Shown here: in pieces, positions 8,163-12,259 of the stretch
Position numbering within the stretch: the stretch's first letter is position 1
Layout: each line of letters begins with the position of its first letter
Assembly: GCA_964614415.1 (NCBI GenBank)
Contig: CAZTLE010000121.1
Span: 1 to 12,259 of the forward strand
Origin: CAZTLE01 sp964614415
GTDB lineage: Bacteria; Bacteroidota; Bacteroidia; Flavobacteriales; Flavobacteriaceae
Length of the DNA stretch: 12,259 bases
Direction of reading: 5' to 3'
The notes under the pieces: generated by a model
Database searches by the model: none
The model's input: the letters and a program-made list of their open reading frames with translations, nothing else
Told to the model about the DNA's origin: nothing
Made by a program: the position numbers and the translations under genes

Positions 8163-8517
8163 AGAAACTACTTTTACAGATGTTAGGTTGTTATAATGTG
8201 ATATCCCATAAAGGAGCGGGGCCAATCGCAGTCATGTACATTTTTAAACCAACAAACACATTTTATTCCAATCACAATTCTCACAAGCCCCGGCCTTTAC
8301 GGAACATCCTTTTCTGTACTCAATGTAGGTAAAGGAAGCCCGATAGAGGCAGGTAGATTGCGATATTCAGCGAGATACGCCTCTGATGCAGTAAGGCGCA
8401 ATGGTTCAGGGTATCTAAAAGCGATCTTCTTATTTTTTGTTCTGAGGACGCGTAGTCTTTCGGACCTTGTAACATCGCACTAATCTGCTCGTCTTTGTTA
8501 TAGCTATAACAAAAACC
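8163..8517. other. 355-base divergent intergenic region
   Basis: This gap separates the start of the DUF2911 gene (minus) from the start of the alpha/beta hydrolase gene (plus), so it should hold both promoters. No convincing -33 TTTG / -7 TAnnTTTG pair was found on either strand. It holds a perfect 20-base palindrome at 8494-8513 and a weak inverted repeat (CCTTTAC at 8294-8300 with GTAAAGG at 8329-8335). On the minus strand 8297-8479 stays open for 60 codons without an ATG, with protein-like composition (for example LRLTASEAYLAEYRNLPASI). That could be a gene remnant or chance. No RNA gene was recognised. Confidence 0.6.
8494..8513. promoter_or_regulatory. Perfect 20-base palindrome just before the hydrolase start codon
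   Basis: The sequence TTTGTTATAGCTATAACAAA equals its own reverse complement and ends four bases before the ATG at 8518. Such exact dyads are typical operator sites for dimeric repressors. The position would let a bound protein block transcription or initiation complexes. In RNA the same bases could pair with a neighbouring transcript or form a tight stem over the start. The binding protein is unknown. Confidence 0.5.
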
Positions 8518-9522
8518 ATGACGCATTCCAGGGTCATAGCCATTGTAATTTTTCTTGTATCCGCTGTTGTTTGCGGACAAGATACTACCAACGACTTTCA
8601 CACCGAGACCGTAACATTCACCAACGGAGATATTCAGCTTAATGGCAAATTGTACCTACCGCACGGTGAAGGACCTTTCCCTGCTGTCATCTTTACCCAT
8701 GGATCGGGCCCGGCCGGGGTGGACAATTCCCGGTATAACCTCGAAGCCGAGTATTTTGCACAAAACGGCATTATAAGTCTGTTGTATGATAAGAGAGGGT
8801 CCGGCGAGTCCACCGGAGATTGGCGCAAGGCTGACTATGCGGATCTGGCTCAGGACGCCATCGCCGCCGTAAACTTACTGAAGAGTGGGAAACAGCTAAA
8901 TGTGTCAAGAATCGGACTAAGAGGTATTAGCCAATCCGGTTGGATATTACCCATTGTAGCCAAAGAATCGAAGGACGTTGATTTTCTGATCCTGATCTCT
9001 CCTCCCGGGGTCACGACCAACGAACAAATTATCTACGACGTACGCACAGACCTGGAAGACCTGGGATATGGCCCCACTGATGTGGCCAAAGGCCTGGAGG
9101 TTATCAAATCGGGCATGACGTATGCCAGGAGCCTGGACAACTGGGAAAGACACCAACAAGTTTTGGAAAAGTACAAGGATGAGAAATGGATCAACGCCGC
9201 TTCAGGACCTCCCGTTCCGGAGCACTGGCTATGGAGTTGGGTGAACCCTGTTCTTGATTTTGACAGTGTTCCATTAGTCCATGAAACCCAGGCAGACATT
9301 CTGGTCATTTTGGGAGAAAAGGATCGGGTAACGCCTTCACAGATCGCCGGATACCGATTTGAAAAGGAACTCCAAAAGCGCAACGGCATCCACAAGGTCG
9401 TGTATTTCCCAAACGCCGGACACGACTTGCGCGTTAAGCCCTGGAAAGGTGATTCCGGAGAACCACCACTGGTAGACGGCTATCTGGAATTAATGAAGGG
9501 GTGGGTTAAGCGATTGAATTGA
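8518..9522 (+). CDS. Exported alpha/beta hydrolase
   Basis: This is a 334-residue protein with a signal peptide at 1-20 (RVIAIVIFLVSAVVCG before QD). C19 is not in a good lipobox, so soluble periplasmic export is favoured. The fold is shown by HGSGP at 61-65 (oxyanion region), LLYDKRGSGES at 88-98, the nucleophile elbow G136-I-S138-Q-S140-G141, acid D269 in LVILGEKDRVTP and H302 in NAGHDLRV. The usual second glycine of GxSxG is serine here. The family includes acyl-peptide-like and ester hydrolases, and the substrate is not predictable. The start is the ATG directly after the 20-base palindrome, and it is the only start that keeps the signal peptide. It is a single-gene unit converging on the S41 gene, with a decayed repeat copy between them. 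Confidence 0.92.
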   Translation: MTHSRVIAIVIFLVSAVVCGQDTTNDFHTETVTFTNGDIQLNGKLYLPHGEGPFPAVIFTHGSGPAGVDNSRYNLEAEYFAQNGIISLLYDKRGSGESTGDWRKADYADLAQDAIAAVNLLKSGKQLNVSRIGLRGISQSGWILPIVAKESKDVDFLILISPPGVTTNEQIIYDVRTDLEDLGYGPTDVAKGLEVIKSGMTYARSLDNWERHQQVLEKYKDEKWINAASGPPVPEHWLWSWVNPVLDFDSVPLVHETQADILVILGEKDRVTPSQIAGYRFEKELQKRNGIHKVVYFPNAGHDLRVKPWKGDSGEPPLVDGYLELMKGWVKRLN

Positions 9523-9532
9523 CTTGGTTAGA

Positions 9533-9588
9533 GCTTCGGTCGACCAGCTTGTCCATAAAAGTCCATTGATAAACACCTGACTTCTTTT
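9533..9588 (+). repeat. Decayed dispersed copy of the 3'-end hairpin repeat family, possible weak terminator
   Basis: The sequence GCTTCGG, then GAC, then GCTTG, then CATAAAAGTC aligns in order and spacing with 11955-11985, the lead-in to the first tandem unit near the window end. It then rejoins that family at ACACCTGA after losing the internal ACAGAC/GTCTGT stem. AAGTC (9559-9563) can still pair with GACTT (9579-9583), with A and T tracts outside, so it may act as a weak bidirectional terminator between the two convergent genes. The orientation relative to the preceding plus-strand gene is the same as at 11955. Confidence 0.6.
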
Positions 9589-9590
9589 CA

Positions 9591-11027
9591 TTATTTCCCG
9601 TCATTATAATAGTTGATCACAACCTGGATTAAATTTTCAGTGTTGGAGGGCAGGTGAACATCCGGAAGTATACCCGTTTTGTTGTAACCTTTTTCCAGCA
9701 CATTTTTGTGGAGCGTTCCCGTTGGATATGCAAAAATTATGTTTTGACTACCCGAGTTCTTAAGCAGAATGGAGTTAGTACTGGTATAATCAATGACCCC
9801 GCCGGTAGGAGTGCCAAATGTCCTAACCTTATTACTGGCTCCTTTAGCGTGAAGTACAAAGGACTCGGCAGCGCTTTTACATCCCTTATCTGTGAGAATT
9901 GACACCTGATCAATCTTATTATTAGTTTTTCCGAACTTTCTATCGGGATAGACCGGACCATCAACTATTTCTCCATCCCTTGCCATACGTTCGATCAATG
10001 GGCTATAAATTTTTGAACGGCCAAATCCGATAAAGTTTTCAAAGTAGGCTCTGTTGTCAGAAGATGCAAGTACATATCCTTGTCGTGAAGTAAGTGTTCG
10101 AGTGGCGAAATATTTGATCAATGGAAAATAAATTGTATTCCCGCCAGTATTCCCTCGAATATCAATAATAAGGTGCTTAGTGTTTTTAAGCGTTTTTTTG
10201 TTATCAGTTAAGAATTTTTTGAAGTCTTTAGGTTTCATACCGAAGGTGGGAATGGTAAGCACGGTGTGTACATCATCAATCCTGGAGATCTTAGGTTCTT
10301 CAATTGAGGAAACAACTTTTTCATCCCCGGCTCTGACCCACCGCCTTTTTGAGCCTCCCATATTGAGTTTCAAAAGCCCATTCTCCTTGTAGAGATTTAC
10401 TCTGACATACTTTGTGTTAAAATTAAAAGGATAATACGACCCTTCATATCCTTCCGGGGCTTTAGACAGCCTTAATTTCAAACTCCCTGTTTCGGCATCC
10501 TCTTTATTGCTCTTAATCAGGTAACCATCAAAAACCGAATCATTTTTTACAATAGCAAATACGGATTCACCATTGGACCACTTCCCTGTCAATACATCCG
10601 ATGTATCCAGGAGCATTTCGGTAATCTCTTCCCGGGTTTTCCTGTTTTTGCTCAAGAAGAGTTGTTGTTCCTCTAAAACTTCTTTTCTGTACTTCGGATA
10701 TTCTATTACATATAAGTGCCCGTCTTCGAAAAAAGACAGAAATTTCATGAGAAATTGTGTACATGTTTGTGCTGTTTGAGATTTAGCTCGCAAAGCGAAT
10801 TTCTCTTTCAATGCCTCATACTCCCGATACTTCTCAGTATTTCGAATAAGTGCCAGTCCTATATAATTTAGTTCCAGGTTTTTAACAAGTTCATCATACG
10901 ACTTTGCACAATCACAGGGTGGCTTTTGTTTCTGAATATTTGCAGTATTATTTCCATTTGAGCACGCTACTATTGAAAAGCAGATAAATATTGTAGCTAA
11001 TAGAATGTTCTTTATTCTAAGCATCAT
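9591..11027 (-). CDS. S41-family peptidase-like lipoprotein
   Basis: This is a 478-residue protein. It has a lipoprotein signal with IFICFSIVA before C22, followed by SNGNN. The N-terminal helical part ends in FFEDGHLYV (99-107), resembling the region before the protease core in tricorn/CtpA-type proteins. Residues about 145-232 form a beta-rich segment (LTGKWSNGESVFAIV, YVRVNLYKENGLLKLNMGG), and no PDZ domain is apparent. The S41 core follows, with TIPTFGM at 258-264, LIIDIRGNTGG at 286-296, the nucleophile S385 in CKSAAES and FGTPTGG at 404-410. It should be an envelope-anchored serine protease or a related binding protein. A second ATG one codon later is an equally good start. Hand-counted base composition is about 35% G+C in one 60-base line, lower than the genes to the left. 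It is divergent from the AraC gene with 67 bases between. Confidence 0.88.
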   Translation of the reverse strand: MMLRIKNILLATIFICFSIVACSNGNNTANIQKQKPPCDCAKSYDELVKNLELNYIGLALIRNTEKYREYEALKEKFALRAKSQTAQTCTQFLMKFLSFFEDGHLYVIEYPKYRKEVLEEQQLFLSKNRKTREEITEMLLDTSDVLTGKWSNGESVFAIVKNDSVFDGYLIKSNKEDAETGSLKLRLSKAPEGYEGSYYPFNFNTKYVRVNLYKENGLLKLNMGGSKRRWVRAGDEKVVSSIEEPKISRIDDVHTVLTIPTFGMKPKDFKKFLTDNKKTLKNTKHLIIDIRGNTGGNTIYFPLIKYFATRTLTSRQGYVLASSDNRAYFENFIGFGRSKIYSPLIERMARDGEIVDGPVYPDRKFGKTNNKIDQVSILTDKGCKSAAESFVLHAKGASNKVRTFGTPTGGVIDYTSTNSILLKNSGSQNIIFAYPTGTLHKNVLEKGYNKTGILPDVHLPSNTENLIQVVINYYNDGK

Positions 11028-11056
11028 TTTCTTTTTTTGTTTTAGGTAAAACTATT

Positions 11057-11082
11057 ATTGGATACCTTTAAAAAATTGGATA
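11057..11082. promoter_or_regulatory. Direct repeat ATTGGATA x2 in the S41/AraC divergent promoter region
   Basis: Identical octamers lie at 11057-11064 and 11075-11082, 18 bases start to start. AraC-family activators commonly bind two direct half-sites about two helical turns apart, so this may be the site used by the adjacent regulator to control one or both divergent genes. The full 67-base region is AT-rich. No clear consensus promoter could be assigned. Confidence 0.35.
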
Positions 11083-11094
11083 AAATGGACAAAA

Positions 11095-11898
11095 TTGAAA
11101 ATTGTAGAATATCTGCCGAAAAGTGAGCTGGTAGAAAAATACGTGTATAAATACCAACTATTCGAGGTTGAAGGACCCTTGTTGGTCAAGACAGTTCCGA
11201 CCGGATCCCTGGAATGTTATGTTATCCTTGACGGCAATTTTGAACAATTTGATCCTGAACAAGGAAGGTTTGAAACTTCCAAAAAATCCGGATTCTTTCC
11301 CATAGGCAATAGTATTAACAGCTTCTTTCTTAGAGACTACATTAAGTGCTTTGTCATCAAAATAAAACCTATGGTCTTAGGGTTACCAAACTTCCATCGT
11401 TTCATTGAAAATTGGAAAAACTTTCCTGTGGAATCGTTTCTTGGACCCAATGGACAAGAAAAAATTAGGTCAATTGATTTTACAAAAACGGATACGATTT
11501 CAGATCAGGTGGATGTGCTCCTCACGAATAACAACGATTTTACTTCTTTGGCTCCTAAAATAGAAGCACTAATGATGTCTGTCTTTTCAGAAAACGGAAC
11601 CCATCTGAAAGTTTCTGAATTAGCTGCCCGGAATAATATTTCAGTGAAAAGCCTGGAAAGGTTAACTAAGGAATATTTTGACATGAGTCCGAAAAAACTA
11701 TTAAATATCATTCGCTTTGGAATGTCCACTAATAAACTTAAGAAAACAGAAGGGTTTAAGCTCATTGACACCCTGAAGTACGGATATTATGATCAGTCAC
11801 ATTTCATAAGAGAGTGCAAGAGAATCACACAGCTTAGTCCGAAGGAATTATTGTCTAAACTGAATTTGGGAGTACATGACTTAATAGTAGACGATTGA
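11095..11898 (+). CDS. AraC-family transcriptional regulator
   Basis: The protein has 267 residues. The N-terminal domain (about 1-150) begins with a YLPKSELVEKYVYKY pattern typical of the DUF6597-type sensor domain in Bacteroidetes AraC proteins. The C-terminal domain (about 168-255) has two helix-turn-helix units: LKVSELAARNNISVKSLERL (171-190) and DTLKYGYYDQSHFIREC (225-241), the second with the classic GY.DQSHF signature, followed by SPKELL. The start is uncertain. No ATG is in frame before the conserved region, and TTG at 11095 gives a normal length. An ATG at 11085 is out of frame by one base. The protein probably regulates the divergent S41 gene, and the ligand is unknown. Two hand-counted 60-base lines are 35% and 38% G+C, matching the S41 gene. 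Confidence 0.9.
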   Translation: MKIVEYLPKSELVEKYVYKYQLFEVEGPLLVKTVPTGSLECYVILDGNFEQFDPEQGRFETSKKSGFFPIGNSINSFFLRDYIKCFVIKIKPMVLGLPNFHRFIENWKNFPVESFLGPNGQEKIRSIDFTKTDTISDQVDVLLTNNNDFTSLAPKIEALMMSVFSENGTHLKVSELAARNNISVKSLERLTKEYFDMSPKKLLNIIRFGMSTNKLKKTEGFKLIDTLKYGYYDQSHFIRECKRITQLSPKELLSKLNLGVHDLIVDD

Positions 11899-11969
11899 AA
11901 GCGAGTTCAAGGGACAAGTAATGCTGATCCCAAGGGAGATCAACCTTCGCCAAGGCTTCGGGTGACAGG
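11899..11969. other. Lead-in to the tandem repeat, with a decayed partial unit
   Basis: After the AraC stop, TGATCCC followed by GGGAG (about 11926-11938) resembles the end of a repeat unit (GTGATCCC then GGGGAG) and can itself fold (TGATCCC with GGG and GATCA). The next bases include GCTTCGG at 11955-11961, shared with the dispersed copy near 9533 but absent from the internal units. No gene is seen here. Confidence 0.5.
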
Positions 11970-11980
11970 CTTGCTCATAA

Positions 11981-12014
11981 AAGTCTACAGACGAAGTCTG
12001 TGACTTGTTTTTAT
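11981..12014 (+). terminator. Hairpin A of repeat unit 1, terminator-like
   Basis: AAGTC (11981-11985) and ACAGAC (11987-11992) pair with GTCTGT (11996-12001) and GACTT (12002-12006) around a GAA loop with one bulged T. The stem is preceded by an A run and followed by GTTTTTATA. This is the form of an intrinsic terminator, usable from both sides, and it would end the AraC transcript about 80-115 bases past the stop. The same structure recurs in the later units, so a role beyond termination is possible. Confidence 0.55.
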
Positions 12015-12074
12015 ACACCTGATTTAAAAGCAGGGATTACTTTCGTGATCCCTAGCGGGGAGGCTTGCTCATAA

Positions 12075-12107
12075 AAGTCTACAGACGAAGTCTGTGACTT
12101 ATTTTTA
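12075..12107 (+). terminator. Hairpin A of repeat unit 2, terminator-like
   Basis: The stem and loop are the same as in unit 1 (12075-12100), followed by ATTTTTATA. The only change in this element relative to unit 1 is one base in the tail (G to A). Confidence 0.45.
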
Positions 12108-12167
12108 TACGCCTGATTTAAAAGCGGGGATTACTAACGTGATCCCAGGAGGGAAACTTGCTCATAA

Positions 12168-12201
12168 AAGTCCACGGGCAAAGCCCGTGACTTGTTTTTA
12201 T
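12168..12201 (+). terminator. Hairpin A of repeat unit 3 with compensatory stem changes
   Basis: AAGTC (12168-12172) and ACGGGC (12174-12179) pair with GCCCGT (12183-12188) and GACTT (12189-12193) around an AAA loop, followed by GTTTTTATA. Relative to units 1 and 2, two A-T pairs have become G-C pairs, with both partners changed, so pairing is preserved. Confidence 0.5.
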
Positions 12202-12259
12202 ACTCCTGATTTAAAAGCGGGGATTACTAACGTGATCCCAGGAGGGAAACTTGCTCATA

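Larger units (their letters stand above)
11970..12259 (+). repeat. Tandem repeat of 93-94 bases, three full units plus a cut fourth
   Basis: Units begin with CTTGCTCATA at 11970, 12064, 12157 and 12250. The last is truncated by the window end, so the array continues beyond. Each full unit has hairpin A (AAGTC, one unpaired base, a 6-base stem and a 3-base loop, closing with GACTT and a T-rich tail) and hairpin B (GGGATTAC with GTGATCCC around a 4-base loop). Hairpin B lies at 12033-12052, 12127-12146 and 12220-12239. Hairpin A stems are ACAGAC/GTCTGT in units 1 and 2, and ACGGGC/GCCCGT in unit 3. No sustained reading frame or spacer variability suggests coding or CRISPR function. Confidence 0.92.

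Noticed and set aside
8163..8225. Extended TTG start for the DUF2911 protein
   Set aside because: It would place 21 poorly hydrophobic residues before an otherwise clean signal peptide starting at ATG 8162.
8292..8340. Inverted repeat CCTTTAC / GTAAAGG as a terminator or riboswitch
   Set aside because: It has only seven paired bases around a 28-base loop, no T run, and no match to a known riboswitch pattern that I can see.
8320..8601. 93-codon minus-strand reading frame overlapping the hydrolase start
   Set aside because: It begins inside the well-supported hydrolase gene on the opposite strand, spans the palindrome, has no recognisable domain and no signal peptide.
11970..12259. Possible CRISPR array
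   Set aside because: The units are 93-94 bases and similar along their whole length, with no short constant repeat separated by unique spacers, and no cas genes are nearby.

Overview
The window looks like chromosomal DNA from a marine-type Bacteroidetes, most likely a member of the Flavobacteriaceae. The evidence is a surface protein with DUF285 (BspA-like) repeats and a C-terminal type IX secretion sorting domain, a LytS/LytR two-component pair of the kind common in this phylum, a DUF2911 protein, and several exported or lipoprotein enzymes. No rRNA, tRNA, transposase, phage gene or CRISPR array was seen. No species call is possible from the sequence alone.

Layout. Positions 2-1420 (+) hold the 3' part of a large secreted repeat protein whose start lies outside the window. 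It converges, with only 17 bases between, on a run of five minus-strand genes read from 8162 down to 1438: an exported DUF2911 protein, a LytS-type membrane histidine kinase, its LytTR response regulator (overlapping the kinase by 14 bases), an erythromycin-esterase-family lipoprotein, and an exported serine hydrolase with an N-terminal CBM9-like domain. A 355-base gap carrying a perfect 20-base palindrome separates this run from a plus-strand exported alpha/beta hydrolase (8518-9522). A divergent pair follows: an S41-peptidase-like lipoprotein (9591-11027, -) and an AraC-family regulator (11095-11898, +). The last 360 bases are non-coding and contain a 93-94 base tandem repeat that runs off the end.

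How the genes may work together. The kinase and regulator clearly form a signalling pair, and the flanking same-strand genes for exported proteins are natural candidates for its targets, though this is inference from position. The AraC regulator probably controls the divergent S41 gene and possibly itself. The 67-base region between them has two copies of ATTGGATA 18 bases apart.

The most unusual element is the tandem repeat after the AraC gene. Each unit encodes two hairpins, and in one unit two paired positions have changed together so that pairing is kept. A decayed copy of the same family lies at 9533-9588. The two copies bracket, in the same orientation, the S41-AraC pair, which is visibly more AT-rich than its surroundings. 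A repeat-bounded acquired segment or a repeated terminator/RNA element are both possible readings.
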